This document shows positions 1 through 8,936 of a DNA stretch of 64,000 nucleotides, one piece after another. The position numbers and the translations under genes are program-made. Position 1 is the stretch's first letter. Each line of letters begins with the position of its first letter. The stretch lies in contig CAWBXD010000014.1 in assembly GCA_963792705.1 (NCBI GenBank), forward strand, positions 186,001-250,000, given 5' to 3'. The notes beneath the pieces were generated by a model. The model had not been told where the DNA came from and did not search any database. It worked only from the letters and a program-made list of their open reading frames with translations. This stretch comes from JBBQVS01 sp963792705. Its GTDB lineage: Bacteria > Chloroflexota > Ktedonobacteria > Ktedonobacterales > Ktedonobacteraceae.

Positions 1-448
1 GATCAGCAAACGGTGCGATTCCCGCCGCCTGTAGCGCATCCTCAACAATCACTCCATCCTGCACTGTTCGTTCTCCCCAAAAAGGTTTCACAAAAGGTGT
101 ACGCCCAAGACTTACCATCTGCTCAACGGTGAAGGCAAAAGGAATATGCAACTCCTGTGGTACTACAGCAACACGCTGTGCAGTACTCCTTCGTCCCCAA
201 CGCAGTAAATCGCGTCCCTCTAGCAAAACTCTTCCTTGCTGTGGACGAAACAATCCACTAAGCAAACGTAATAATGTTGTTTTGCCAGACCCATTTGGAC
301 CGAGCAATCCAATCATCTCGCCCTTCTGTACGCGTAACGATACGTCATAAAGCAGAGGTTTTTCCCCATACCCGAAGGTGACATGTTGTGCCTCTAACAG
401 GGATAACACGTCTTGCTCATCTTTTAATGACGATTGCTGTTTCACCAT
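1..448 (-). CDS. FecCD-type ABC importer ATP-binding protein (partial, cut by left edge)
   Basis: This is the N-terminal part (about 149 codons) of a cytoplasmic ABC ATPase of the FhuC/BtuD/HmuV class, which powers import of iron-siderophore, heme or cobalamin. Walker A GPNGSGKTT is at residues 50-58, and the Q-loop segment VVPQELHIPFAFTVEQM is visible. The signature motif, Walker B and C-terminus lie outside the window. The ATG at 448 overlaps the permease stop codon by 7 bases, so the two genes are probably translationally coupled. The substrate cannot be decided: no binding-protein gene is visible and no riboswitch was recognised upstream. Confidence 0.9.
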   Translation of the reverse strand, partial: MVKQQSSLKDEQDVLSLLEAQHVTFGYGEKPLLYDVSLRVQKGEMIGLLGPNGSGKTTLLRLLSGLFRPQQGRVLLEGRDLLRWGRRSTAQRVAVVPQELHIPFAFTVEQMVSLGRTPFVKPFWGERTVQDGVIVEDALQAAGIAPFAD

Positions 449-1503
449 GCGTAGTCTCGCTTGTTACGTCGAAGCAGAAATAAAAAGAAAGGAGCACCTA
501 CTAAGGCGGTAAATATTCCTACAGGAAGGACCGTTCCAGGAACGAGGACACGCGCTAAAAGGTCCGCTAGTGTAAGAAAAATAGCTCCGCCAAGTGCGGT
601 ATTTGGAAGCAAAAAACGATGCTTTGGCCCTAGTAAGAGGCGCATCACATGCGGAGTCACCAAACCAACAAAACCAATTAAACCACTAATGGAGACAGCA
701 GCAGCCGTCAAGAGCGATGCCACAATCACGATAATAAATTTATAGCGTTCGATATGCAGACCTAAATGTGACGCACTTTCTTCACCGAGCGCGAATACGT
801 CAAGGATACTCGCAAGACTCAACGCAAGAAGAATACCTACAACCGTAATACCACCCACAATCAACACCGGAGGCCAGCCCGTTACCTCTACTCCACCAGC
901 TAGCCAATTATATAGTGACTGTACAGTGAATTGCGTGTGTGGTACAAGCGTCAACACAAGCGACTGAAAAGCGATAAGGACCGCGTTGATTACCACACCT
1001 GCCAGTAACAACGTCACTACAGGAGTACGCCCATCGGTGCGAGCAATCGCGTATACAAGCAGCACCGTCCCTATTGCACCAACAAAAGCTAGAATTGGCG
1101 TCAGCGAAAAGAAGGACCCATACACAGTATCAAACGGCAAGACAAACGCGATAGAGGCACCTAAAGCAGCTCCTGATGACGTGCCTATAAGAAATGGGTC
1201 CGCTAGTGGATTGCGTAACATTCCCTGAAAGAGCGTTCCTGCAACAGAAAGCGCGGCCCCGACAAGGGCAGCACCAACAACAATTGGCAAGCGCAGTTGC
1301 CAGATAATTACTTCTACCGAAGGGTCCCAGGTACGGGCAAAATGGAAAAGTCCTGTCCCATTCAAAACAACCTGTACAATGATACTAAGAGGAATTGCTG
1401 TCGAACCAAAGCTTACCGCAACCAGCATGACCACAAGCAGGATAGCACTCAAGATGAGCGACACCAGTTGTGCTGAGAAAAAATGCCGTTTTTCTGTTTG
1501 CAT
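442..1503 (-). CDS. FecCD-family ABC transporter permease
   Basis: This is a polytopic inner-membrane permease of the FecCD/BtuC family. At 353 aa it has the usual family length, with about ten hydrophobic segments and family motifs such as RLPIVVGAALVGAALSVAG, GMLRNPLADPFLIG and GFVGLVTPHVMRLLLGP. It should form the channel of an importer for an iron chelate, heme or B12, with the overlapping ATPase gene downstream. I chose the ATG at 1503 because AAGGAAGAG lies just upstream; an in-frame ATG 33 bases earlier has no comparable ribosome site. The periplasmic binding protein is probably beyond the left edge. Confidence 0.93.
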   Translation of the reverse strand: MQTEKRHFFSAQLVSLILSAILLVVMLVAVSFGSTAIPLSIIVQVVLNGTGLFHFARTWDPSVEVIIWQLRLPIVVGAALVGAALSVAGTLFQGMLRNPLADPFLIGTSSGAALGASIAFVLPFDTVYGSFFSLTPILAFVGAIGTVLLVYAIARTDGRTPVVTLLLAGVVINAVLIAFQSLVLTLVPHTQFTVQSLYNWLAGGVEVTGWPPVLIVGGITVVGILLALSLASILDVFALGEESASHLGLHIERYKFIIVIVASLLTAAAVSISGLIGFVGLVTPHVMRLLLGPKHRFLLPNTALGGAIFLTLADLLARVLVPGTVLPVGIFTALVGAPFFLFLLRRNKRDYAW

Positions 1504-1673
1504 CGCTCTCTCTTCCTTTGACGTGTAGGAATACAACCCGTAGTATAGAGGGACTTATACATTGCTGTCAAACACACGCTAGGAGTCGAACTGTCCTTAT
1601 GAACAGTTGACAAGACGCTTAGTGAGGATGATACTACAAATAACACATGTTTCTTACAAAGGATATTATCAGG

Positions 1674-2282
1674 ATGGCTATCGAAAAAGATTTCTTCCGA
1701 CGAGTTTTAGGACATTTCGCAACAGGGGTTACAGTTGTCACCACGAATCATAATGGCACTATTAGCGGTTTAACAGTCAATGCATTCTGTTCTGTTTCAC
1801 TCGACCCACCATTGGTACTTGTCTGTGTAGACTTAAGTAGCAACACACTTCCACTTATTCGTGAGAGTAAAAACTTCGCGGTCAATATATTAAGCAATGA
1901 GCAAGAGTACCTTTCGCGTTGTTTTGCAACGCCTTCGATAGAACGTTATGAGAATTTTTGTCATGCAGAATACGCAACAGCAGTTACTGGTGCTCCCATC
2001 TTAAAAGGAACGCTTGCCTTTGTCGATGCCCGCGTTGTAGCAGAATATCCCGGTGGCGATCATATCATCTTTCTTGGACAAGTCGAGGCCATTGGCACCT
2101 CCACCGAGATTGAATTTGTTCAAGACACAAAGCCAGACCAAAGCACTGTTGTTACACACGAGACACATGCAGAAGATATCTTGCCCCTCGGCTATTACCG
2201 TGGACAGTATAGCTACTTTTCCTCTACCTACAAACAGCCTAGTCTAGACAACACAACTCGCTATGAAAAAGTCCCTGATTAA
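1674..2282 (+). CDS. flavin reductase-like FMN-binding protein
   Basis: This is a 202-aa protein of the flavin reductase-like (split-barrel FMN-binding) family. It opens with FFRRVLGHFATGVTVVTT and continues with NAFCSVSLDPPLVLVCVD, both typical of NAD(P)H:flavin oxidoreductases that supply reduced FMN to two-component monooxygenases. The C-terminal GYYRGQYSYF corresponds to the conserved end of the family. The ATG at 1674 is preferred because AAAGGA lies 10 bases upstream; an ATG at 1647 is also in frame. Its 3' end overlaps the next gene by 20 bases, so the two are likely co-transcribed. No partner monooxygenase is nearby. Confidence 0.88.
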   Translation: MAIEKDFFRRVLGHFATGVTVVTTNHNGTISGLTVNAFCSVSLDPPLVLVCVDLSSNTLPLIRESKNFAVNILSNEQEYLSRCFATPSIERYENFCHAEYATAVTGAPILKGTLAFVDARVVAEYPGGDHIIFLGQVEAIGTSTEIEFVQDTKPDQSTVVTHETHAEDILPLGYYRGQYSYFSSTYKQPSLDNTTRYEKVPD

Positions 2283-2904
2283 CGTATCCATAGGCGATGA
2301 GAACAAAGAACAAGCTGTTATAGCACTTCAGCAACGTATTCGCTCTTGTCGCCTCTGCCAGGAACATGGCTACATTCCAGTTGCTCACCCTATCGTAAGT
2401 GGACGTGCCACCGACCGTATTCTAGTAATCGGACAGGCTCCTGGTCATCGCTCTATCACAAATAATAAACCATTTAGCGGCCCCGGTGGACGTGTCCTAC
2501 AAAAGTGGCTTGAACAAGCTGGTTTTCCTGTTGGCTATCTGCATGAACACATCTATCTCAGTTCGCTTACACGCTGTGACCCCGGCAAAAATCCGCGTGG
2601 CGATGGCGACCGACGACCTAGCCCACCCGAAATTGCCCTCTGTCGCCCCTATCTTGAAGCCGAATTTCGACTCATTCATCCCAAAATTGTCCTTCTAGTG
2701 GGCACAATGGCAATCGAAGCATTCTTTGGAAAAATACGTTTGGAGAATGTAATCGGCACTTATAAGGAGCGAGATGGTATGTTGCTGTTACCCTTGCCGC
2801 ATCCCTCTGGTGTGAGTCGCTGGCTCAATGCGCCAGCACATCAACAATTGCACTTGAAGGCGTTAGGGTTGTTAGCTGAATGGAGAGAAATGTACGAACT
2901 GTAG
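2263..2904 (+). CDS. uracil-DNA glycosylase, Fe-S (family 4-like)
   Basis: This is a 213-aa base-excision repair enzyme that removes uracil from DNA. Motif 1 is GQAPG (57-61) followed by PFSGPGGRVL, and motif 2 is HPSG (180-183). Cysteines C29, C32, C105 and C127 match the four ligands of the [4Fe-4S] cluster of family 4 UDGs. The motif 'GPGG' and the SRWLN extension after HPSG differ slightly from the commonest family 4 pattern, so the exact subfamily is uncertain. It overlaps the flavin reductase by 20 bases. Its stop codon lies inside the left arm of a terminator hairpin. Confidence 0.88.
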   Translation: MKKSLINVSIGDENKEQAVIALQQRIRSCRLCQEHGYIPVAHPIVSGRATDRILVIGQAPGHRSITNNKPFSGPGGRVLQKWLEQAGFPVGYLHEHIYLSSLTRCDPGKNPRGDGDRRPSPPEIALCRPYLEAEFRLIHPKIVLLVGTMAIEAFFGKIRLENVIGTYKERDGMLLLPLPHPSGVSRWLNAPAHQQLHLKALGLLAEWREMYEL

Positions 2905-2935
2905 CAGAATCTCGTTCCGCTACAGTTCTGTATTT
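2896..2935 (+). terminator. hairpin terminator after the UDG gene
   Basis: A 10-bp perfect stem (2896-2905 with 2919-2928) has a 13-nt loop and is followed by a T-rich stretch. It lies between the convergent UDG and SufU-like genes, and its left arm includes the UDG stop codon. Confidence 0.6.
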
Positions 2936-2951
2936 TCATTAGTGCTTATTT

Positions 2952-3380
2952 TTATTTAGAGGTATCAGTTTTTGTAGGATACACTGCGTCATCAGCCCGT
3001 TTGTGCATATCATACTCATGCACACCCTTTTTTAACGTGCCGAGTGCCAATGTTGCACAGGTTGGACGTGTCATCACAAGCTCGCGACCAAGTTGCTCTA
3101 CAAGGTCCTCGAAGCTCGTATTCTCAATTTCGTCCGCCGTCATTCCCTCGGTCATCTCCGTCACATAGGAGGCTGCTGCGCGACTGATCGTACACCCTTC
3201 ACCCTCCCAGCTAACCGCCTCGGCCTTGCCATCTTTCCCAAAACGCACATGCATCGTGATCACATCAGCGCATCCCGGATTGCCACCACTCAAGCTCACA
3301 TCCGCATGCTCTAACGGCCCATTATTACGTGGGTTCTCATAGTGATCCATCAAAAAATCAATAGCTTCTTGTCTATTCAT
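2952..3380 (-). CDS. sufU: SufU/NifU-like iron-sulfur cluster scaffold
   Basis: This is a 142-aa Fe-S cluster assembly scaffold or sulfur acceptor of the IscU/NifU-N/SufU family. The three conserved cysteines are present: GGNPGCAD (C37, with D39), GEGCTIS (C63) and RPTCATL (C108). It would receive sulfane sulfur from a cysteine desulfurase and pass Fe-S clusters to apoproteins in the cytoplasm. No sufC/B/D/S genes are next to it; the upstream neighbour is a rhodanese, which may supply sulfur. The ATG at 3380 is chosen because GGAGGGAGG precedes it; the longer frame from 3410 has no such site. Confidence 0.85.
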   Translation of the reverse strand: MNRQEAIDFLMDHYENPRNNGPLEHADVSLSGGNPGCADVITMHVRFGKDGKAEAVSWEGEGCTISRAAASYVTEMTEGMTADEIENTSFEDLVEQLGRELVMTRPTCATLALGTLKKGVHEYDMHKRADDAVYPTKTDTSK

Positions 3381-3423
3381 AATCTTGTTCCTCCCTCCAA
3401 GAGAGGTCATACAAAAGTGTAAA

Positions 3424-3470
3424 TAGGCGTTGTAGGGTTGTGGTTCGCTATAACAACCCTACAACGCCTA
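3424..3470 (-). terminator. 18-bp perfect hairpin between rhodanese and SufU genes
   Basis: Arms 3424-3441 and 3453-3470 are perfectly complementary (18 bp) with an 11-nt loop. It sits in the 98-bp gap downstream of the rhodanese gene and upstream of sufU, both leftward. It could end the rhodanese transcript or separate expression of the two genes. No long U-run follows on the minus strand, so an RNA-processing or stability role is also possible. Confidence 0.6.
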
Positions 3471-3478
3471 CTCAGTAC

Positions 3479-4360
3479 CTACTTTTCAATAGGAGCGCGA
3501 ACCACGTTGCCCCACTCGGTCCAGGAACCATCGTAGTTGCGTACACGAGGGAAACCAAGTAGTTCGGTCAAAACAAACCATGTATGCGCGGAACGCTCAC
3601 CAATACGGCAGTATGAAATCACTTCCTTGTCGGGAGTAATATCCTTGCCGCCATAAATCTGGCGCAATTCTTCTGCCGATTTAAACGTTCCATCAGCATT
3701 AGCAGCCGTAGCCCAAGGAATATTCTTCGCTCCAGGGATATGACCACCACGCTGAGCACCCTCTTGTGGATAATTCACCATGTGTAGCAGTTCGCCGCTA
3801 AACTCTTGTGGCGAACGCACGTCGATTAAACGGCGAGCAGGATTCTTCAAGCCACCTAACACATCATCACGGAAAGCACGAATCGATTCGTCGATAGGTT
3901 GAGCGCGATACGTGGTGTGCTCAAAATGTGGAACTTCCTTCGTGTATTCTCGCTTCTCAGCTTCCCACTTAGAACGTCCACCATTCATAATTTTCAAACT
4001 TTTGTGACCATACATATTGAACAGCCAGAATGCATAGCAGGCGTACCAATTGTTTCTATCACCGTAGAGCACAATTGTCGTGTCATTGCTCACACCGTAA
4101 TTGCTCATGAGTTGCTCAAATCCCTGCTGATTGATGAAATCACGGTTGGTGCGGTCCTGTACATCCACATGCCAGTCAAGCTTTACCGCTCCCGGTAAAT
4201 GCCCAACCTCATACAGAAGTACGTCCTCGTCGGCTTCTATCAAACGCACGTTCGCATCATGCAGATGCTCCTCAACCCACGAAGTCTCTACCAATACTTC
4301 TGGATGAGCATACCCTGATGCCGCGCTCTGACCTGATGTTACTGTTTCTGTTCCAGACAT
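3479..4360 (-). CDS. thiosulfate sulfurtransferase (rhodanese), CysA/SseA type
   Basis: This is a 293-aa two-domain rhodanese. The N-terminal non-catalytic domain starts at VLVETSWVEEHL. The C-terminal catalytic domain carries the active loop CRIGERS with the catalytic Cys at about 251, followed by HTWFVLTELLG and YDGSWTEWG, as in actinobacterial CysA-like thiosulfate sulfurtransferases. It transfers sulfane sulfur from thiosulfate to cyanide or thiol acceptors in the cytoplasm. The ATG at 4360 is chosen because GAGAGGA lies 8 bases upstream. Its position before a SufU-like gene suggests a shared sulfur-trafficking role (inference). Confidence 0.92.
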   Translation of the reverse strand: MSGTETVTSGQSAASGYAHPEVLVETSWVEEHLHDANVRLIEADEDVLLYEVGHLPGAVKLDWHVDVQDRTNRDFINQQGFEQLMSNYGVSNDTTIVLYGDRNNWYACYAFWLFNMYGHKSLKIMNGGRSKWEAEKREYTKEVPHFEHTTYRAQPIDESIRAFRDDVLGGLKNPARRLIDVRSPQEFSGELLHMVNYPQEGAQRGGHIPGAKNIPWATAANADGTFKSAEELRQIYGGKDITPDKEVISYCRIGERSAHTWFVLTELLGFPRVRNYDGSWTEWGNVVRAPIEK

Positions 4361-4612
4361 TGCTACATTCCTCTCACATACGTATTGCTGGTGTCCTAAA
4401 CTATCTCTCATAAGAGATCAGCTTTCTAAGACAAATAGAATCAACGCTCGTGTTGCTCTAGTATCAGCACCATCTACATCTCACTGCAAAGACACCTTAC
4501 TAGATACAACAAAATATATACTGTTTATATTCTACCCCGTAGGTCGGAATTAAACAAGTAGAAGTTTCACTTAGGCATCTAGGTAGTTATAAGCATGTAT
4601 TCTTGAGAGTTA

Positions 4613-6919
4613 TCAGACCAGTGTTTTATTCTTGTTTTTGCTTAGTGCAAGCAAACGTTCAGCTAAACCAGTGTTACGCAGGGCCACGCGATCATTTCTA
4701 ACGGCCATCTCTAACGCATATGGTTGACCAACTAGCACACAAAACCGTTTCGCACGCGTAATCGCTGTATACAAAAGGTTGCGTTGTAACAACATTCGAT
4801 GTTGCACCACAAGCGGCACAATGATAGCTGGATATTCGCTGCCCTGACTTTTATGAATCGTAGTTGCATATGCAAGCGTTAATTCATCCAATTCATGAAA
4901 CTCATAACTCACGTAGAGCGGTCCAGCCTCCTCCACAAATTCTACTTTAACGGTTGCATTTTCCCGATTAATAGCACGTATCCAACCCACGTCACCATTA
5001 AACACACCTTTATCATAATTGTTACGTATCTGCATCACTTTGTCGCCCACGCGTAATACGTTCCCACCCCATTCTACCTGTGCAATCGCGTGAGGATTGA
5101 GACGTGCCTGTAGCTCTTCGTTCAAACTTAGCACGCCTACAGGCCCTTTATACATCGGAGCCAGCACCTGAATATCTGTCATAGGATTAAAATGATAGCG
5201 CGCAGGTAAACGACGCTGTACAAGGTCAAGAATCAATTGCTGCGCTCGTATCGGGTCCTCTTCGGCCATAAAAAAGAAGTCGCTTGCAGCCTCGACTTTC
5301 GTACTCGGCATTTGCCCTGCATTGATACGGTGTGCATTCACAATAATCTTGCTCTGCTGTGCCTGACGAAAGAGTTCTGTTAAACGCACCGTTGGGATTG
5401 CGTCGCTCCGTAACAAGTCACGCAAAACGTTTCCTGGCCCAACCGAGGGCAACTGGTCCGCATCGCCCACAAGCAACAAATGAGCGTCCTTCGGCAATGC
5501 CTTTAGCAAATTGTAAAACAGCAAAATATCAACCATCGAAAACTCGTCAACAATCACGAACTGATAAGGCAACGGATTTACCTCATTTCGCTGATACGTG
5601 TTGTCATGTGGCGCATATTCAAGTAAACGATGCAACGTCTTCGCCTCAAAACCTGTCGCCTCAGCAAGTCGCTTCGCGGCACGGCCTGTTGGAGCAGCCA
5701 TAGCGACCTCAACCTTGCGCTGTCTCAATAGCATCAACAAGGCCCGAATCGATGTCGATTTACCCGTCCCCGGACCTCCCGTCAAAATGCTCACCTTTTG
5801 ACTATAGGACATCTGCACAGCCTCGCGTTGTCGCTCGGTCAAATGCATATCGCGCTTCTGCTTAAGCAGCGTAAACACTGCATCCCATTGCTTCTGTGTC
5901 GTTACAGGCAAAACACTTGTTTCACGCATCAATTGACGTAGAATACGCACACACCCATTCTCCGCATGCCAAAAGGGACCAAAGTAAATAGAGTTTTGTG
6001 GTTTTTGCTCCTCAACCTCATCGTACCAAGAGTCATCATCATGCACTACTTGTGGAGTCGCATGAGAACCGTTCATACCAGGCAAAGAGACAGGAGGCTT
6101 CTCGACAAATATCTCGCCCTCTTGTTGCAATTGCGCGATGCCGGCAGGCAATGCCTCTTGCGGCACTTTTAAAATATCTGAGGCGCGAAACATCAAATCA
6201 TGCTCAAACAAAAAGCAATGTCCATCGTCGTTCGCCGCTTGTGCTAATACATATTTGAGTCCGGTAGCGAGTCGTGGCACACTATCAAATGGCAAACCAA
6301 GTTTGACAGCAATCTCATCGGCGGTGCGGAAACCAATTCCCTGCACGTCTTTTTCTAACTGATAGGGATTCTCACGGATAATCTTAATCGACTCTTTCCC
6401 GTACTGCTTGTAGACGCGTGTTGCTACATTAATTGACACTTCGTGCGTCTGTAAGAAGAGGTGCAGTTCTTTGATCTCACTCTGCTCCGACCATGCCTTG
6501 ATAATCTCGTCTCGGTCCTTTGTGCCAATTCCCTTGACCTCACTCAAGCGTTCCGGTTGCTGCTCGATAATTGCTAGCGTCTGTTCGCCAAAATGGTCAA
6601 CAATCAACTTGGCCTTCTTGGGTCCAATTCCCTTAATCAAACCAGAGCTAAGATAGCGCGTCATCCCCTCAACCGAGGCTGGAAGACGCTGTATATAGGT
6701 AGCGACATGAAGTTGACGACCATACTTAGGATCGTTTTCCCACTCGCCCTCAACAGACAACAACTCGCCAACGTGAATTCCTGGTAGAACACCCACAATC
6801 GTCGTCAAATCATCACGAAAAAGGCGACCCGCGTCATTTAATCTGAAGCGCGCCACCGTATATTGATTATCCTCGTTACGAAAAACGATATTTTCTACAG
6901 ACCCATCAAGTTTCGGCAT
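4613..6919 (-). CDS. recD2: RecD2 ATP-dependent 5'-3' DNA helicase
   Basis: This is a 768-aa SF1B helicase of the RecD2/RecD-like family that works without RecBC. It has an N-terminal OB-like domain. Helix-hairpin-helix elements follow (IKGIGPKKA at 95-103, VKGIGTKD and VQGIGFRTAD). Walker A GGPGTGKST is near 376, followed by VDEFSMVD, VGDADQLPSVGPG, TIHKSQGSEYPAIIVP and YTAITRAK. Full family length and all helicase motifs are intact. It probably acts in DNA repair and replication-fork maintenance. The ATG at 6919 has TAGGAT just upstream. The about 250 bp between it and the rhodanese gene holds nothing recognised. Confidence 0.95.
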   Translation of the reverse strand: MPKLDGSVENIVFRNEDNQYTVARFRLNDAGRLFRDDLTTIVGVLPGIHVGELLSVEGEWENDPKYGRQLHVATYIQRLPASVEGMTRYLSSGLIKGIGPKKAKLIVDHFGEQTLAIIEQQPERLSEVKGIGTKDRDEIIKAWSEQSEIKELHLFLQTHEVSINVATRVYKQYGKESIKIIRENPYQLEKDVQGIGFRTADEIAVKLGLPFDSVPRLATGLKYVLAQAANDDGHCFLFEHDLMFRASDILKVPQEALPAGIAQLQQEGEIFVEKPPVSLPGMNGSHATPQVVHDDDSWYDEVEEQKPQNSIYFGPFWHAENGCVRILRQLMRETSVLPVTTQKQWDAVFTLLKQKRDMHLTERQREAVQMSYSQKVSILTGGPGTGKSTSIRALLMLLRQRKVEVAMAAPTGRAAKRLAEATGFEAKTLHRLLEYAPHDNTYQRNEVNPLPYQFVIVDEFSMVDILLFYNLLKALPKDAHLLLVGDADQLPSVGPGNVLRDLLRSDAIPTVRLTELFRQAQQSKIIVNAHRINAGQMPSTKVEAASDFFFMAEEDPIRAQQLILDLVQRRLPARYHFNPMTDIQVLAPMYKGPVGVLSLNEELQARLNPHAIAQVEWGGNVLRVGDKVMQIRNNYDKGVFNGDVGWIRAINRENATVKVEFVEEAGPLYVSYEFHELDELTLAYATTIHKSQGSEYPAIIVPLVVQHRMLLQRNLLYTAITRAKRFCVLVGQPYALEMAVRNDRVALRNTGLAERLLALSKNKNKTLV

Positions 6920-6997
6920 ATAATCCTACATTATGAAAAGCATACATTCACTCTCTTCTCTTTATTCTACATCATACCGCATAATGTGAACACTCCC

Positions 6998-7026
6998 TTG
7001 ACAAACTCCAAGAAATATTACATAAT
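6998..7026 (+). promoter_or_regulatory. sigma-70-type promoter of the IclR gene
   Basis: TTGACA (6998-7003) and CATAAT (7021-7026) are separated by exactly 17 bp. They lie upstream of the IclR-family gene and just before its inverted-repeat operator. Confidence 0.65.
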
Positions 7027-7042
7027 TTCCATATAGTAGACT

Positions 7043-7063
7043 CTATTCCAATATATGGAATAG
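7043..7063. promoter_or_regulatory. candidate IclR operator, perfect inverted repeat
   Basis: CTATTCCA and TGGAATAG are perfect 8-bp arms around a 5-nt AT spacer. The site is centred 17 bases downstream of the -10 box and 20 bases before the ATG, where a bound repressor would block transcription. A looser outer pair, ATTTCC (7025-7030) and GGAAAT (7072-7077), flanks it. Autoregulation by the adjacent IclR protein is inferred. Confidence 0.65.
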
Positions 7064-7083
7064 ATATTCAAGGAAATAGTAGT

Positions 7084-7887
7084 ATGGCTGATGAACGCAA
7101 AACAGATGTTGGGGTTCTTGACAAGGTTATGCTCGTCTTGCACACGTTTACACAGGGAAGTACAGCATTGTCCCCTCAGGAAATCGCGGCATATACTCAA
7201 CTTCCCCTGCCAACCGTCTATCGCCTGACACAAGCGATGAGTGAACACGCTATCCTGGAAAAAGAGGGCCAGCATTTTCGTCTCGGCATCACACTCATGC
7301 ACCTAGGGGCACTTGTGGCAGAAAGTATTGACATACGTGGTCAAACGCTTCCTCATCTGCGTTGGCTTAACGAGCAAACAGGCGAGAATGCTGAACTCCA
7401 TGTTCGGTACGGCGAGACACGTATTGTGCTTGAAACAGTGCGTAGTTCTCATAGTTTGCGCCCATTTGCCGCCATTGGCGCACCATTACCTCTGCATCTC
7501 GGTGCTGCTGGCAAGGTTCTTCTCACATGGCTCCCACCTTTGGAACGCGATGCTCTTATAAGTGTAAGTGTTGCTCGCTTCACAAGTACGCAACCTGTTG
7601 CTATGTCAGCATTTATAAAACAACTAGAGCAGATACAACTCGATGGCTGGGCTACAAGTGACGGTGAACGTGCCCCTGGTGTAGCAGCTATAGCAGCACC
7701 AATTTTCGATGCACGCAGCAAACTTGTAGGTGCCCTGGCACTTACAGCACCTTCAATACGTCTTTCGGCAAAACAGCGTCAACTTTTCATTCCACTCGTC
7801 TGCGAAGCCGCACGTCGGGTTTCGGATGATTTGGGCTATACAAAACCTGCTCATTCTGAGCAAATACAGTCTAGGGACAATGCCTAG
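7084..7887 (+). CDS. IclR-family transcriptional regulator
   Basis: This is a 267-aa regulator with an N-terminal winged helix-turn-helix (about 12-65; LSPQEIAAYTQLPLPTVYRL) and a C-terminal IclR effector domain (about 80-250; LHLGAAGKVLL, DGERAPGVAAIAAPI). IclR proteins act as dimers or tetramers that sense small carbon metabolites. A strong promoter and a perfect inverted repeat immediately upstream indicate autoregulation. The methyltransferase gene follows after 31 bases and may be part of the regulon. The effector is unknown. Confidence 0.92.
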   Translation: MADERKTDVGVLDKVMLVLHTFTQGSTALSPQEIAAYTQLPLPTVYRLTQAMSEHAILEKEGQHFRLGITLMHLGALVAESIDIRGQTLPHLRWLNEQTGENAELHVRYGETRIVLETVRSSHSLRPFAAIGAPLPLHLGAAGKVLLTWLPPLERDALISVSVARFTSTQPVAMSAFIKQLEQIQLDGWATSDGERAPGVAAIAAPIFDARSKLVGALALTAPSIRLSAKQRQLFIPLVCEAARRVSDDLGYTKPAHSEQIQSRDNA

Positions 7888-7918
7888 CGTGTTCGTTAAA
7901 CCAGAAAGGATTTACATC

Positions 7919-8707
7919 ATGACACAAAATAGCCAGGACCAAAAGGCACAAGTTCAAGCGTATTTTAGCCGTACCGCAGAAAGTTATGTTGCCAGCTTTT
8001 CGCACCGAGCAGGCGAAGACCTGACACGACTTATAGAAATTGGCGAGTGGTCCCCCACCCAGACCGCACTCGATGTAGCCACAGGCGGAGGTCATACGGC
8101 ACTCGCAGTTGCTCCACATGTCGCGCATATCACTGTGTCAGACTTGACACCACGTATGCTCGAACAAGCGCGCACCTACCTCTTGAGCCAAGGTGTCACC
8201 AATGCGGAATTTCAAGTCGCCGATGCGGAACAACTTCCCTTTGCGAACGCCAGCTTTGACCGTGTAACTTGTCGTATCGCGCCACACCATTTCCCCAATA
8301 TCGCACAGGCGGTACAAGAAATCGCGCGTGTCCTCAAGCCAAACGGACTCTTCTTACTCATTGATAGCATCGCACCAAGCGAGCCAGAACTCGATACCTT
8401 CTTAAACACTATCGAGAAACGTCGCGATGCATCCCACGGTCGCTCATGCACTCTCGAAGAGTGGCATCGCTTTTTTACAGAGGCCAACTTGCAGGTCGAA
8501 TACGAAGAGGTATTTCGTCGTGGACTACAATATGACGATTGGACAAAACGCTCCCAACTTCCCACAGATGAAAAAGCTTCGTTAGAACACTTTATCCTAA
8601 ATAGTGATGCCCACACTCGTGAATACTTTGATGTGTCGCTTCATGCTGATGGACACCTTGATAGCATCAGCAACGATTATGTCTTGCTTAAAGGTCGAAA
8701 AAAGTAA
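7919..8707 (+). CDS. SAM-dependent class I methyltransferase
   Basis: This is a 262-aa methyltransferase of the UbiE/Methyltransf_11 type. The SAM-binding motif DVATGGGHTAL is at about 49-59, then an acidic residue after beta-2 (VSDLTPRMLEQAR) and VADAEQLPFANASFDRV. The substrate cannot be told from sequence. The ATG at 7919 is chosen because AGAAAGGA precedes it at good spacing; the open frame extends further upstream only by overlapping the IclR gene. It is probably co-transcribed with the IclR gene and ends at a 20-bp terminator. Confidence 0.88.
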   Translation: MTQNSQDQKAQVQAYFSRTAESYVASFSHRAGEDLTRLIEIGEWSPTQTALDVATGGGHTALAVAPHVAHITVSDLTPRMLEQARTYLLSQGVTNAEFQVADAEQLPFANASFDRVTCRIAPHHFPNIAQAVQEIARVLKPNGLFLLIDSIAPSEPELDTFLNTIEKRRDASHGRSCTLEEWHRFFTEANLQVEYEEVFRRGLQYDDWTKRSQLPTDEKASLEHFILNSDAHTREYFDVSLHADGHLDSISNDYVLLKGRKK

Positions 8708-8724
8708 GATAACAGCAGCTTCAT

Positions 8725-8770
8725 AAAGACAAACTCCGTGGTTTCTTGTGAAACCACGGAGTTTGTCTTT
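8725..8770 (+). terminator. 20-bp perfect hairpin terminator
   Basis: Arms 8725-8744 and 8751-8770 are a perfect 20-bp inverted repeat with a 6-nt loop. The 3' arm ends in TTT, 18 bases after the methyltransferase stop. Confidence 0.8.
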
Positions 8771-8808
8771 ACAAAACCTCAAAAACATAAACAAAATTGG
8801 CTACATCA

Positions 8809-8837
8809 TTGTTACACAACCTTTTCTAGGTTATACT
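8809..8837 (+). promoter_or_regulatory. promoter of the BTAD regulator gene
   Basis: TTGTTA (8809-8814) and TATACT (8832-8837) have a 17-bp spacer. They are located between the upstream terminator and the large regulator gene, giving a leader of about 95 nt. Confidence 0.55.
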
Positions 8838-8936
8838 ATCTTATGTAAGATTACAGAGTATCATAAGTAAAACTTAGCATGTTTTTACTCTTCACATACA
8901 TCTCTTTTAAGATAAAGAGCAGATAGACAATACATC

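Noticed and set aside
1504..1646. Possible cobalamin riboswitch before the ABC importer
   Set aside because: The 140-bp gap shows no B12-box-like sequence or long structured leader.
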